Part shown: positions 54,706 through 63,833 of the stretch, in pieces
How positions within the stretch are numbered: position 1 is the stretch's first letter
How the letters are laid out: every line of letters begins with the position of its first letter
DNA from: DASXIF01 sp036498145
GTDB lineage: Bacteria; Actinomycetota; Actinomycetes; Mycobacteriales; Jatrophihabitantaceae
Length of the DNA stretch: 64,000 nt
NCBI GenBank assembly: GCA_963708625.1
Contig: CAVPSV010000005.1
Span: 334,359 to 398,358, forward strand
Reading direction: 5' to 3'
Program-made: the position numbers and the translations under genes
Notes under the pieces: generated by a model
Told to the model about the DNA's origin: nothing
The model's database searches: none
The model's input: the letters and a program-made list of their open reading frames with translations, nothing else

Positions 54706-56932
54706 GTGACCAGGGCGACGAGCCGCACGCCGGCTTCGACGGCTACGCCGGCTTCGACCGCGAAGACGGGCTCGAACGCGAAGACGGCCTCGCCGGCCCA
54801 GCCCCGGCCGGAGATTCGCGAGGAGCACGCCCGGCTGTCGCAGGAACTCGACGAGCACGCCTACCGCTACTACGTGCGCGACGAGCCGACCGTCAGCGAC
54901 GCGGAGTACGACGCGCTGATGCGGCGGCTGCAGGAGATCGAGGACTCGTTCCCGGAGCTACGCACACCCTCCTCGCCCACGCAGCGCGTCGGCGGCACCT
55001 ACGCCACCCAATTCACGCCGGTCGATCATCTCGAGCGGATGCTCAGCCTGGACAACGCCTTCTCCCTCGACGAGATCGCGGCCTGGGCGGCGCGCGTCGA
55101 ACGCGATGTCGGCGCCGTACCCGGCTACCTGTGCGAACTGAAGGTGGACGGTCTCGCCATCAACCTCGTCTACGAGAACGGGCGGCTGGTCCGCGGCGCG
55201 ACCCGCGGCGACGGGCGTACCGGCGAGGACGTCACGCCGAACGTCCGCACCATCGAGAACATCCCGGATGTGCTCACCGGCGCGTCGGTGCCGGCCGTGC
55301 TCGAGGTGCGCGGCGAGGTGTTCTTCCCGGTGGTGGGATTCGAAGAGCTCAATGCATCGTTGGTGGCGGCCGGCAAGGCGCCGTTCGCCAACCCGCGCAA
55401 CACCGCCGCGGGCTCGTTGCGGCAGAAGGATCCGCGGGTCACCGCAAGCCGTCATCTCGCGATGGTGGTGCACGGTGTCGGACGCGTCGAGGGCGGTCCG
55501 GCGGTACGCACCCAGTCCGGGTGGTACGAGGTGCTGCGCGGGTGGGGCCTGCCGACCTCGGCACGTGCCGAAGTACGTCCCGACCTCGACGGCGTACGTG
55601 AGTTCATCGACTACTTCGGCGCCCACCGGCACGACGTCGAGCACGAGATCGACGGCGTGGTGGTGAAGGTGGACGAGCTCGAGCTGCAGCGACGGCTCGG
55701 CAGCACCAGCCGGGCGCCCGCGATGGGCCATCGCCTTCAAGTATCCGCCGGAGGAGGTCAACACCAAGCTGATCGATATCCGGGTCAACGTCGGGCGCAC
55801 CGGCAGGGTCACTCCGTTCGGGGTGATGGACCCGGTGCGGGTGGCCGGCTCCACGGTGGAGATGGCAACCCTGCACAACGCCGGCGAGGTCGAGCGCAAA
55901 GGCGTATTGATCGGCGACACGGTGGTGCTGCGCAAGGCGGGAGACGTCATTCCGGAGATCGTCGGACCGGTGGTCGCATTGCGCGACGGCAGCGAACGCC
56001 CGTTCGTGATGCCGCGAAAGTGTCCGGCCTGCCAGACGCCGTTGCGGCCGGAGAAGGAGGGTGACAAGGACATCCGCTGCCCGAACGCCCGCTCCTGCCC
56101 GGCGCAGCTACGCGAGCGGCTGTTCAGCCTGGCCGGCCGCGGCGCGCTGGACATCGAGGCGCTCGGCTACGAAGGCGCGGTCGCCCTGCTCGAGGCCGGC
56201 GCGATCAACGATGAGGGCGACCTGTTCGACCTGGCGGCCGCCGGCGACCCGAGCGCCGCGGCGCGCCGGCTGGCCGCGGTGCCGTTCTACACGAGGGCTG
56301 CGAAGCGCAGCGATCCAGCCGAGTTGGTCACCGACGGGCGGGTGCTCTCGGCGAACGGCGTGAAACTGTTGGCCAATCTGGAGCACGCGAAGTCGCAGCC
56401 GCTGTGGCGCGTCCTGGTGGCGCTCTCGGTCCGGCACGTCGGCCCCACCGCGGCGCGTGCGCTCGCCGGGCACTTCCGGTCCCTGGACGCGATCCGCGCC
56501 GCGTCCGCGGATGAACTGGCGGCCGTCGACGGGGTGGGCGGCGTCATCGCCGAGGCGCTGCAGGACTGGTTCGACGTCGACTGGCACGTCGAGATCGTCC
56601 GCAAGTGGACTGCCGCCGGGGTGCGCATGGCCGACGAAGCGAGCGAGGTTGCCGACGACACCCCGAAGACCCTGGCCGGCCTGACCGTCGTGGTCACCGG
56701 CTCGCTGACGACTCACTCCCGGGACGAGGCGAAGGAGGCGATCGTCAGCCGCGGCGGCAAGGCCGCGGGCTCGGTGTCCAAGCGCACCGACTTCGTCGTC
56801 GTGGGCGAGAACGCGGGCTCGAAAGCCGACAAGGCCGACGAGCTGGGGGTGGCGGTACTGGACGAAGCCGGGTTCGAGGTGCTGCTCGCCGAGGGTGCCG
56901 AGGCGGCGCGGGCACTCGCCCGCCCGTCGTGA
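54706..56932 (+). CDS. ligA: NAD-dependent DNA ligase (frameshifted)
   Basis: About 742 aa. Essential NAD+-dependent ligase for replication and repair. Domain Ia RLSQELDEHAYRYYVRDEPT, the adenylated lysine Lys146 in LCELKVDGLAINLVYENG, and ENGRLVRGATRGDGRTGEDV. A single-base shift near 55722 is followed by IAFKYPPEEVNTKLIDIRVN, GRTGRVTPFGVMDPV, the zinc-finger CPACQTPL ... CPNARSCPAQ, HhH repeats (SVRHVGPTAARALAGHF) and a C-terminal BRCT domain (LAGLTVVVTGSLTTHSRDEA). The first ~33 residues are a repetitive Thr/Ala-rich extension not usual for LigA. GTG 54706 follows the -10 at 54694. Corresponds to Rv3014c. Confidence 0.95.
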
Positions 56933-56953
56933 CGCTCGCCCGGTGATCCCCGC

Positions 56954-57838
56954 TCAGCGCGGAAACTGCACCCCGGTCAGCGTCTCGGACAGTTCCCACA
57001 GACCGCGGGCCACGTTCTCCTCGCGTGCCGCGGATGCCGAACCGACCAAATGCGGGTGCCCGCGCAGTTCGCCCGGCCAGTCCGGCCCCACGTACGAGCC
57101 GCCGGGCAGGTCGAGCTTGGTCGCCGCGTACAGCGTCGGCAGTGCCCCCATCTCCGCCGATTGCGCGAACACCCGATTGGCCAGCCCCATCACGGTGTCC
57201 AGCAGCGTCTCGGTGTGCGACTGCAGTTCGGTCGCGGCGTAGCCCGGGTGTGCCGCCATCGACCGCACCGCCGAACCGGCGGCACTCAGGCGCCGCTGCA
57301 ACTCGAACGCGAACATCAGGTTCGCCAACTTGGCCTGCCCGTACGCGAGCCAGCTCCGGTACCGCCGGTGCTCCCAGTTGAGGTCGTCCAGGTCGATGCG
57401 CCCGGCGCGATGCGCGCCGCTGGACAGGGTCACCACCCGGTCGGTGATGCGCGGCAGCAGCAGCCCGGTGAGCGCGAAGTGGCCGAGATGGTTGGTGCCG
57501 ATCTGCATCTCGAAGCCGTCCGCGGTGCGCGCGTACGGTACCGCCATCACGCCGGCGTTGTTGATCAGGACGTCGATCTGGCGCAGGTCAGTCGCGGCGT
57601 CGGCGAACGCGTGCACCGAGGCGAGGTCGGCCAGATCGAGCGCGCGCACCTCGACCGATCCCGTCATCCGCGCTGCCGCGGCCTCGCCCTTGGCCACGTT
57701 GCGGCACGCCAGCACGACGTGACCACCGGCGCCGGCGAGACGGCGCGCGGTCACCTCACCGAGACCACTGTTGGCGCCCGTCACAACGAACGTCCGGCCG
57801 GTCTGATCAGCGATATCGGCGGCGGTCCATTTCGGCAC
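56954..57838 (-). CDS. Short-chain dehydrogenase/reductase
   Basis: 294 aa, intact. Rossmann motif VVTGANSGLGEVTARRLAG, the structural NNAGVMAVP, the catalytic Ser in VVTLSSGAHRAG and the YGQAKLAN (Tyr-x3-Lys) motif. It resembles the retinol-dehydrogenase/oxidoreductase-like SDR group common in actinobacteria, NADP(H)-dependent by family. Substrate unknown. GTG 57836-57838 (reads MPKWTAADIADQTG) has a -10 TAGCCT at 57845-57850. Convergent with ligA (21-nt gap). Confidence 0.87.
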   Translation of the reverse strand: MPKWTAADIADQTGRTFVVTGANSGLGEVTARRLAGAGGHVVLACRNVAKGEAAAARMTGSVEVRALDLADLASVHAFADAATDLRQIDVLINNAGVMAVPYARTADGFEMQIGTNHLGHFALTGLLLPRITDRVVTLSSGAHRAGRIDLDDLNWEHRRYRSWLAYGQAKLANLMFAFELQRRLSAAGSAVRSMAAHPGYAATELQSHTETLLDTVMGLANRVFAQSAEMGALPTLYAATKLDLPGGSYVGPDWPGELRGHPHLVGSASAAREENVARGLWELSETLTGVQFPR

Positions 57839-57844
57839 GTCACC

Positions 57845-57850
57845 AGGCTA
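57845..57850 (-). promoter_or_regulatory. -10 element TAGCCT for the SDR gene
   Basis: On the minus strand TAGCCT, 6 nt, GTG 57838. Leaderless layout. Confidence 0.5.
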
Positions 57851-57901
57851 TGACGATCCTGGGCACCCGCTAGACCGCGCCTGGGGCCGACATGAGCGCC
57901 G

Positions 57902-58579
57902 TCACGCCGTGGCGGCGGTGACGGTTGCCGCAATCGCGGCGAAGTGCTGCAACCTGAGTAGCTCCGAGGGCAGCCACCGCAACGCCGGCCGGCCGACCAG
58001 CAGTGCCCCGGCACCGAGCGGCGCGGCGGCCAGCTCGGTGCCCAGCCGCTCCCAGTCCGGGGGAGCCCAGCTCTCGGTAAGGGCGACGCTTCGCGCCGGC
58101 GTCGGCGGCCACCACGGCACCGGCAACGAATCGAGCTCCGGCGGGGCGCCACCCGCCGCGAGCACCTGCGCGATGCCGCCCACCGGCGCGTCCAGCACCA
58201 GCGCCCAGCCGGCCCGGAAGATGCGGGTCACGCCGTCGGCCAGCACCCGGAACGGCTCACCGGTGGCGTTGGCCAGCCGGTCCAGCAACTCCAGCTCGCG
58301 GTGCGGATCGATCTGGCCCGCGTACGGACGGATCGATTCCACGATCACGCCGGGCACCTGGGCCGCCGCGCTCACCAGCGAGTCGGCGAGTCGCTCGGGC
58401 GGCAACTCCAGCACGATGTCGTCGACGGCCCGGTCACCGGAGCGCTCGATCACGTCCAGGCTGAGGATGTCCGCACCCGCCGCGCCGAGAGCCGTGGCGA
58501 CGGCGCCGAGCGCACCCGGGCGGTCCGGGACGACGATCCGTAACAAGTAGGACACCCCGCCAGCCTGCCGCACGCCCAT
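57902..58579 (-). CDS. ACT-domain protein
   Basis: 225 aa. N-terminal ACT domain: LLRIVVPDRPGALGAVATAL, GAAGADILSLDVIERSGD and AVDDIVLELPPERLADSL, followed by a second region with GEPFRVLADGVTRIFRAGWA. ACT domains bind small ligands such as amino acids to regulate enzymes; no catalytic domain is fused. Position between ligA and gatC matches M. tuberculosis Rv3013. ATG 58577-58579 or GTG 58555 could be the start; the longer reading upstream is antisense to gatC. Likely cytoplasmic regulatory protein of unknown partner. Confidence 0.8.
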   Translation of the reverse strand: MGVRQAGGVSYLLRIVVPDRPGALGAVATALGAAGADILSLDVIERSGDRAVDDIVLELPPERLADSLVSAAAQVPGVIVESIRPYAGQIDPHRELELLDRLANATGEPFRVLADGVTRIFRAGWALVLDAPVGGIAQVLAAGGAPPELDSLPVPWWPPTPARSVALTESWAPPDWERLGTELAAAPLGAGALLVGRPALRWLPSELLRLQHFAAIAATVTAATA

Positions 58580-58624
58580 GTCGCCCCGGTTACGTGCCGT
58601 CCAATCGAGGTCGCGCCGCTTCCG

Positions 58625-58630
58625 TAGACT
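58625..58630 (+). promoter_or_regulatory. -10 element TAGACT for the gatCAB operon
   Basis: TAGACT, 8 nt, GTG 58639. Leaderless layout. It selects GTG 58639 over an upstream in-frame start. Confidence 0.5.
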
Positions 58631-58638
58631 TCCGAGTC

Positions 58639-58977
58639 GTGCCCAACGTCCCAGCTGCCCCAGTCGACGCCGGTCCGGCAACCCGGATCTCGCGTGACGA
58701 GGTCGCGCATCTGGCCATGCTGGCCCGGCTAGCGGTGACCAGCGACGAACTCGACCTGTTCGCGGGCCAGCTCGACGTGATCCTGGGCGCGGTGGCCCGC
58801 GTCGGTGAGGTTGCCGCCGCGGACATCCCGCCCACCTCGCACGCGGTGGCGATGACGAACGTGCTCCGCCCGGATGAGGAGCGGCCCTGCCTGCCGCGCG
58901 AAGCGGTGCTGGCCGGTGCACCCGACGTGGAGGACGGCAAGTTCCGCGTGCCGCGCATCCTCACCGAGGAGGCCTGA
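58639..58977 (+). CDS. gatC: Asp-tRNA(Asn)/Glu-tRNA(Gln) amidotransferase subunit C
   Basis: 112 aa, intact. GatC stabilises the GatCAB complex that amidates mischarged Asp-tRNA(Asn) or Glu-tRNA(Gln). Typical ISRDEVAHLAMLARLAVTSD, ILGAVARVGEVAAADIPPTS and C-terminal AGAPDVEDGKFRVPRIL. It carries an N-terminal extension of about 15 residues before the usual start. GTG 58639 follows the -10 at 58625. First gene of gatC-gatA-gatB, 4 nt before gatA. Confidence 0.95.
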   Translation: MPNVPAAPVDAGPATRISRDEVAHLAMLARLAVTSDELDLFAGQLDVILGAVARVGEVAAADIPPTSHAVAMTNVLRPDEERPCLPREAVLAGAPDVEDGKFRVPRILTEEA

Positions 58978-58981
58978 CGCG

Positions 58982-60481
58982 ATGACCGACCTCACCTCGA
59001 TGACTGCCGCCGACATCGCCGGCGCCGTGGCGGCCGGCGACGTCAGCGCGCGCGAAGTCGCGCAGGCGCACCTGGACCGGATCGCCGCGCTGGACGGATC
59101 CGTGCACGCGTTCCTGCACGTCGACGTCGATGGCGCGCTGCAGGCTGCAGATGCCGTCGACGCGAAGCGCGCGTCCGGCGCCGCGCTGTCACCGTTGGCG
59201 GGTGTGCCACTGGCGATGAAGGACGTCGTCGTCACCCAGGGGCTACCCACCACCGCCGGCTCGAAGATCCTGAACGGCTGGGTGCCGCCGTACGACGCGA
59301 CGATCTCGCGACGCATCAAGGATGCCGGCGTCGTCATGCTCGGCAAGACGAACATGGACGAGTTCGCCATGGGCTCCTCCACGGAGAACTCCGCCTTCGG
59401 CCCGACGCACAACCCGTGGGACCTGCAGCGGGTTCCGGGCGGTTCCTCCGGGGGCTCGGCGGCGGCGGTGGCCGGCTATCTCGCCCAGCTGGCGATCGGC
59501 ACGGACACCGGCGGTTCGATCCGCCAGCCCGCTGCCGTCACCGGCGTCGTCGGGCACAAGCCCACCTACGGCGCAGTCTCCCGGTACGGGCTGATCGCGT
59601 TCTCCTCGTCGTTGGACCAGGCCGGGCCGTTCGGGCGCACCGTGCTCGACACGGCGCTGCTGCACGAGGTGATCGCCGGCTACGACGCCTGCGACTCGAC
59701 GTCGATCGACGCACCCGTGGCGCCGGTGGTTACGGCGGCGCGCGAGGGCGCACGTGCCGACCTGTCTGGCGTCCGGGTCGGTGTGGTGCGCGAACTGGGC
59801 GGCGAGGGCTACCAGCCCGGCGTGATCGCCGCCTTCGAGCTGGCGGTCAACCGCATGCGCGAACTAGGCGCCGAGGTGGTCGAGGTCAGCTGCCCGCACT
59901 TCCAGTACGCGCTGGCCGCCTACTACCTCATCGCGCCGAGTGAGTGCTCGTCGAACCTGGCCCGTTTCGACGGCGTCCGGTACGGGCTGAGGGTCGGCGA
60001 CGACGGTGCCAACGAGCTGGAGACGGTAATGTCGCTGACCCGCGAGGCGGGCTTCGGCGCCGAGGTGAAGCGCCGCATCATGCTCGGCACCTACGCGTTG
60101 TCGTCGGGCTACTACGAGGCGTACTACGGCCAGGCGCAGAAGGTGCGCACCCTGATTCAGCGCGACTTCGCCACGTCGTTCGAGCACGCCGACGTGCTGG
60201 TGTCGCCGAGCACGCCGTTCGTCGCGTTCGGTATCGGCGAGCGGATGGCCGACCCGATGGCGATGTACATCAACGACCTGTGCACGCTGCCGGCGTCACT
60301 GGCCGGCACGCCGGCGATCTCGGTGCCGTGCGGGTTGTCCGAGGGGTTGCCGGTGGGGTTGCAGGTGATGGCGCCGGCGCTGGCCGATGACCGCTGCTAC
60401 CGGGTCGCCGCCGCGTTCGAGGCCGCCACCGGCCCGGTGCTGTCGCCGGACCGGCTGGCGATCGCCGGTGGTCTGCGATGA
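58982..60481 (+). CDS. gatA: Asp-tRNA(Asn)/Glu-tRNA(Gln) amidotransferase subunit A
   Basis: 499 aa, intact. Amidase-signature enzyme generating ammonia from glutamine for tRNA amidation. The catalytic Lys80 (PLAGVPLAMKDVV), Ser155 (RVPGGSSGGSAAA) and Ser179 (GTDTGGSIRQPA) are spaced as in known GatA. SSTENSAFGPTHNPWDL is the glutamine-pocket region. ATG 58982 with close upstream gatC. The TGA at 60479-60481 overlaps the gatB ATG (ATGA), so A and B are translationally coupled. Works as a heterotrimer with GatC and GatB in the cytoplasm. Confidence 0.97.
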   Translation: MTDLTSMTAADIAGAVAAGDVSAREVAQAHLDRIAALDGSVHAFLHVDVDGALQAADAVDAKRASGAALSPLAGVPLAMKDVVVTQGLPTTAGSKILNGWVPPYDATISRRIKDAGVVMLGKTNMDEFAMGSSTENSAFGPTHNPWDLQRVPGGSSGGSAAAVAGYLAQLAIGTDTGGSIRQPAAVTGVVGHKPTYGAVSRYGLIAFSSSLDQAGPFGRTVLDTALLHEVIAGYDACDSTSIDAPVAPVVTAAREGARADLSGVRVGVVRELGGEGYQPGVIAAFELAVNRMRELGAEVVEVSCPHFQYALAAYYLIAPSECSSNLARFDGVRYGLRVGDDGANELETVMSLTREAGFGAEVKRRIMLGTYALSSGYYEAYYGQAQKVRTLIQRDFATSFEHADVLVSPSTPFVAFGIGERMADPMAMYINDLCTLPASLAGTPAISVPCGLSEGLPVGLQVMAPALADDRCYRVAAAFEAATGPVLSPDRLAIAGGLR

Positions 60482-61962
60482 GCGACTTCGACGACGTCGT
60501 CGCGCGCTATGACCCGGTGATCGGGTTGGAGACGCACGTCGAACTGAGTACCCGGTCGAAGATGTTCTGCGGCTGCAGCACCGAGTTCGGCGCCGAGCCG
60601 AACACGCAGACCTGCCCGGTCTGCCTCGGGCTGCCCGGGGCGCTGCCGGTGGCCAACGAGGTGGCGATCACCTCGACGGTCCGCATCGGCCTTGCGCTGA
60701 ACTGCTCGATCGCGTCCTGGTGCCGCTTCGCGCGCAAGAACTACTTCTATCCGGACATGCCGAAGAACTTCCAGACGTCGCAGTACGACGAGCCACTGTG
60801 CGTCGAGGGGTACCTGGACGTGGTCTTTGCCGGCGAGACGTTCCGGGTGGGCATCGAGCGGGTGCATCTGGAGGAGGACACCGGCAAGAACACCCATGTC
60901 GGCACGTCCGGTCGCATCCACGGCGCCGACTACTCGCTGGTCGACTACAACCGCGCCGGCATCCCGCTGGTGGAGATCGTCACGAAGCCGGTGGTCGGTA
61001 CCGGGCGGTTCGCGCCCGAGGTCGCGCGCGCGTACGTCACCGAGTTGCGCGGCATCTTGCGCACGCTCGGTGTCAGCGACGTGCGGATGGAACAGGGTTC
61101 GCTGCGCTGCGATGTGAACACGTCGCTCTCGCCGGCCGGTTCCGCCGAGCTCGGCACCCGCACCGAGACGAAGAACGTGAACTCGTTGCGCAGTGTCGAA
61201 CGAGCGGTGCGTTCGGAAATGCTGCGGCAGGCCGCGGTGCTCGACGGGGGTGGTCGGATCGTGCAGGAGACGCGCCACTTCAACGAGACCACCGGTGACA
61301 CCCGCCCCGGGCGAAGCAAGGAGGAGGCAACCGACTACCGGTACTTCCCCGAGCCGGACCTGGTGCCGCTGGCGCCGGATCCGGAGTGGGTGGCGCGGCT
61401 GCGCGAGGAGCTGCCGGAGTTGCCGGCGGCCCGGCGCGCGCGGATGGTCACCGCGCTCGGCGTGAGCGCCGAGGACATGGTGCAGATGTCGAACGCGGGC
61501 GTCGTGGATCTGGTGGCGGCGACCGTCGAGGCGGGGGCTGCGGTGGCCGAGGCACGCAACTGGTGGCTTGGTTACCTGGCGCAGGAGGCCAACGCCCGCG
61601 AGATCGAACCCGCTGAGCTGGCCATCGCCGCGGCTGACGTGGCCCGGCTGGTGGAACTGGTCGAGGCCGGCACGCTGTCGGTTGCGCTCGCGCGTCAGGT
61701 CGTCGATGGCGTGCTGGAGAGCGGAGCGGACGTGGACACGGTGGTGACCGAGCGCGGCCTGAAGGTCGTCTCGGACGTCGGCGCGCTGGAGCAAGCCGCC
61801 GCCGACGCGATCGCCGCCGATCCGGAGGTGGCGGAGAAGGTGCGCGGCGGCAAGGTGGCCGCGGTCGGCGCGCTGGTCGGCGCGGTGATGAAGGCGACGC
61901 GCGGGCAGGCCGATGCCGCGGCGGTTCGCGAGATCCTGCTGACGAAGCTCGGCGCGCACTAG
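60478..61962 (+). CDS. gatB: Asp-tRNA(Asn)/Glu-tRNA(Gln) amidotransferase subunit B
   Basis: 494 aa, intact. GatB kinase-like and tRNA-binding subunit. VIGLETHVELSTRSKMFCGC with the zinc-site cysteines, TCPVCLGLPGALPVAN, RKNYFYPDMPKNFQTSQYDE, RVHLEEDTGKNTHVG and RVEQGSLRCDVN-type block (MEQGSLRCDVNTSLSPAG). The C-terminal YqeY-like domain ends VRGGKVAAVGALVGAVMKAT. It activates the carboxyl of the mischarged amino acid and accepts ammonia from GatA. ATG 60478 overlaps the gatA stop by 4 nt. Corresponds to Rv3009c. Confidence 0.97.
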   Translation: MSDFDDVVARYDPVIGLETHVELSTRSKMFCGCSTEFGAEPNTQTCPVCLGLPGALPVANEVAITSTVRIGLALNCSIASWCRFARKNYFYPDMPKNFQTSQYDEPLCVEGYLDVVFAGETFRVGIERVHLEEDTGKNTHVGTSGRIHGADYSLVDYNRAGIPLVEIVTKPVVGTGRFAPEVARAYVTELRGILRTLGVSDVRMEQGSLRCDVNTSLSPAGSAELGTRTETKNVNSLRSVERAVRSEMLRQAAVLDGGGRIVQETRHFNETTGDTRPGRSKEEATDYRYFPEPDLVPLAPDPEWVARLREELPELPAARRARMVTALGVSAEDMVQMSNAGVVDLVAATVEAGAAVAEARNWWLGYLAQEANAREIEPAELAIAAADVARLVELVEAGTLSVALARQVVDGVLESGADVDTVVTERGLKVVSDVGALEQAAADAIAADPEVAEKVRGGKVAAVGALVGAVMKATRGQADAAAVREILLTKLGAH

Positions 61963-61985
61963 CGGCACGGTTACCGCTGATTTGC

Positions 61986-62516
61986 ATGGATGCGGGCAGG
62001 ATCGTCGGCATGGATGTGGCGGACGGCAGGCTCAGCACAAGCACCTGGATCTGGATCGTGGTGGGCGGCGCGGTCGTGCTGGCGGTGTTGGCCGCCTTCG
62101 TCGGCCGGTTCCTGGTAGTGCGCGGGCTGCGCGAGCCGGTCGTGGTGCGGCTGATCAACAGGGCGTCGGAGAACGTCATCGACGTGATCAAGCGGCCGAT
62201 CACCATTGCGGTGCTGGACGAGGTTGCCGACGTACTTCGCACCGGCCATTACACGCAGAACATCGCCGCCGCGCTGCGCGAGAACCATGACGAGATCAAG
62301 CAGATGGTCGCGGAGAAGATCAAACAGGACCCGACCACGCGACGCATCGGGCTGCTGCCGTTCCATGACCGCATCATCGACGAGGCGAGTGAGACAACGC
62401 TCCGAGTGCTACTGGAGGTTTTGATCGATCCACGGACCGACGAGCTGGTGTCGGACCTGATGCGCGACAACATCACCCAGATTCGCGCCGCCGTCCGCGA
62501 ACGCCAAGCGAACTGA
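61986..62516 (+). CDS. Membrane-anchored protein of unknown function
   Basis: 176 aa from ATG 61986, 168 from ATG 62010. One N-terminal membrane helix (IWIVVGGAVVLAVLAAFVGR), then a cytosolic helical domain: LINRASENVIDVIKRPITIA, HYTQNIAAALRENHDEIKQM, LRVLLEVLIDPRTDELVSDL. Not recognised beyond similarity to small actinobacterial membrane proteins near gatB. It follows gatB by 23 nt and may be co-transcribed. The first start lacks Shine-Dalgarno. Ends near a hairpin (62537-62559) facing the LppZ-like gene. Confidence is for the gene, not a role. Confidence 0.7.
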   Translation: MDAGRIVGMDVADGRLSTSTWIWIVVGGAVVLAVLAAFVGRFLVVRGLREPVVVRLINRASENVIDVIKRPITIAVLDEVADVLRTGHYTQNIAAALRENHDEIKQMVAEKIKQDPTTRRIGLLPFHDRIIDEASETTLRVLLEVLIDPRTDELVSDLMRDNITQIRAAVRERQAN

Positions 62517-62536
62517 TCACTCGAGGATGCTGGCCC

Positions 62537-62559
62537 GTTGATCGCGGGGGCGGATCAAC
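62537..62559. terminator. Hairpin between convergent genes
   Basis: GTTGATC at 62537-62543 pairs with GATCAAC at 62553-62559 around a 9-nt G-rich loop. It covers the stop of the LppZ-like gene (62555-62557). Short stem, no T-tract. Confidence 0.5.
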
Positions 62560-63761
62560 CGGGGTAGCTGCTGCCACCGGCCGGGGCCTGGATGCGCAGC
62601 ACCCGCTCGTCGTCCGGGATCGGCTTGCCGTTGCCGGCGCGGTTCGCCGTCGTCAGCCACAGCGCGCCGTCCGGTGCCGCGACCACGGTCTGCAGCCGGC
62701 CGTAGCGATTGGGCAGGTAGGTGGCGAAACTGCCGAGTTTCACCGACGAGCCGGACACCGTCAGCGGCGCGGCGAGCAACGCCTTGCCGTTGAGGGAGGT
62801 GACGTACAGCGCGTCGGCCTGCACCGCGCAGCCACCTGGTGTGGCGAAAGCCGCGGGCAGCGTGGCAAGCGGCTTGGGCGTCGCTGCCGACGGCGTGGGC
62901 CAGCCGTAGTCCGCGCCCGGATGCACGGCGACGACGGTGGACTTGCCGCCCACCCCGGTCGGCTGCACCGCGAAGAGCAGATCGTGGGCGGTGTCCAGGC
63001 ATAAGCCCGCGACCCCGCTCAAGCCGCTGGCGAACACGGCCGATCCCGGGTACGGGTTGCCGGTCGCCGGGCCGCCGATGTCCGACAGGCGCAGCACTTT
63101 GCCGGCCAAGCTGCTGCGCGACGGCGCCAGCGACGGCTGCCCGGCGTCCGAGGTGCCGACGGACAGGGTGCCGTCGGCGTTGACCACGATCCGGCCGGTG
63201 TTCCCGCTCGCGCCCTTCGGGATTCCGGTGAGCACCGGCGTCACCGCCCCGGTCAGGGTGAAGTCCACCAGCCTGTTGTCGATCGGCGTGGTGATGTACG
63301 GCGAACACGAGGTTGTCCTGCGCGTAGTTCGGCGACAGGGCAAGGTCGAGCAAGCCGCCGTCGCCGGCAGTGTCCAGGCCGGTGAGCGTGCGCACGGTGC
63401 GCACCGGTTGCTGCGGCTTCGGCTGCACCGAGACGATCCGCCCGGTCCGTTCGCCGACCAGCGCGCTGCCGTCCGGCATGATCACGATCGCGTCCGGCGC
63501 ATGCAGCTTGGTGGCGACCACCGCCGGGTCGTCCGTCGGGCCCGGCGACGTCGAGGCGATGCCCGAATGCGCTCGGCGACGGGCCAGGGCGCCGGGCACG
63601 TTCGGTGCGGCGGACTGCTGGTCGCCCTCACCCTGGAACGACGGCGCGGGCACCCACGTCGGTCCGCTCGCCTGCGCCCCACTGCCGCAGGCGGCCAGGG
63701 CCAGCGCGGCCGCGGCCGTCGCGAGGACCGCGGCCGCGCGTGCACGGGCACCCCGGAACAT
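62555..63761 (-). CDS. LppZ-like lipoprotein, PQQ-dependent sugar dehydrogenase family (frameshifted)
   Basis: About 402 aa after repair. The lipoprotein signal peptide MFRGARARAAAVLATAAAAL ends in a lipobox LAAC. The mature domain is a glucose/sorbosone dehydrogenase-type beta-propeller: APDAIVIMPDGSALVGERTG, DGGLLDLALSPNYAQDN, then a shift near 63300 to VDFTLTGAVTPVLTGIPKG, GKVLRLSDIGGPATGNPYPG and HPGADYGWPTPSAATPKPL. The classical catalytic histidine motif is not evident, so dehydrogenase activity is uncertain. Position after gatB matches M. tuberculosis LppZ (Rv3006). Anchored outside the membrane. The 5' end is divergent from a partial gene at 63834. Confidence 0.82.
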
Positions 63762-63821
63762 GCCGCACAGTCTGCCTGGCGAATGTGAGAGCCAGCACGA
63801 GGCCGCAATGGGCATGCCGGT

Positions 63822-63827
63822 TAGCGT
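63822..63827 (+). promoter_or_regulatory. -10 element TAGCGT for the partial gene at the right edge
   Basis: TAGCGT, 6 nt, GTG 63834. Leaderless layout. It is the main support for a gene starting here. Confidence 0.45.
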
Positions 63828-63833
63828 GGGTCG

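Noticed and set aside
60397..61968. 523-aa minus-strand frame opposite gatB
   Set aside because: Shadow of an intact, strongly conserved gene.
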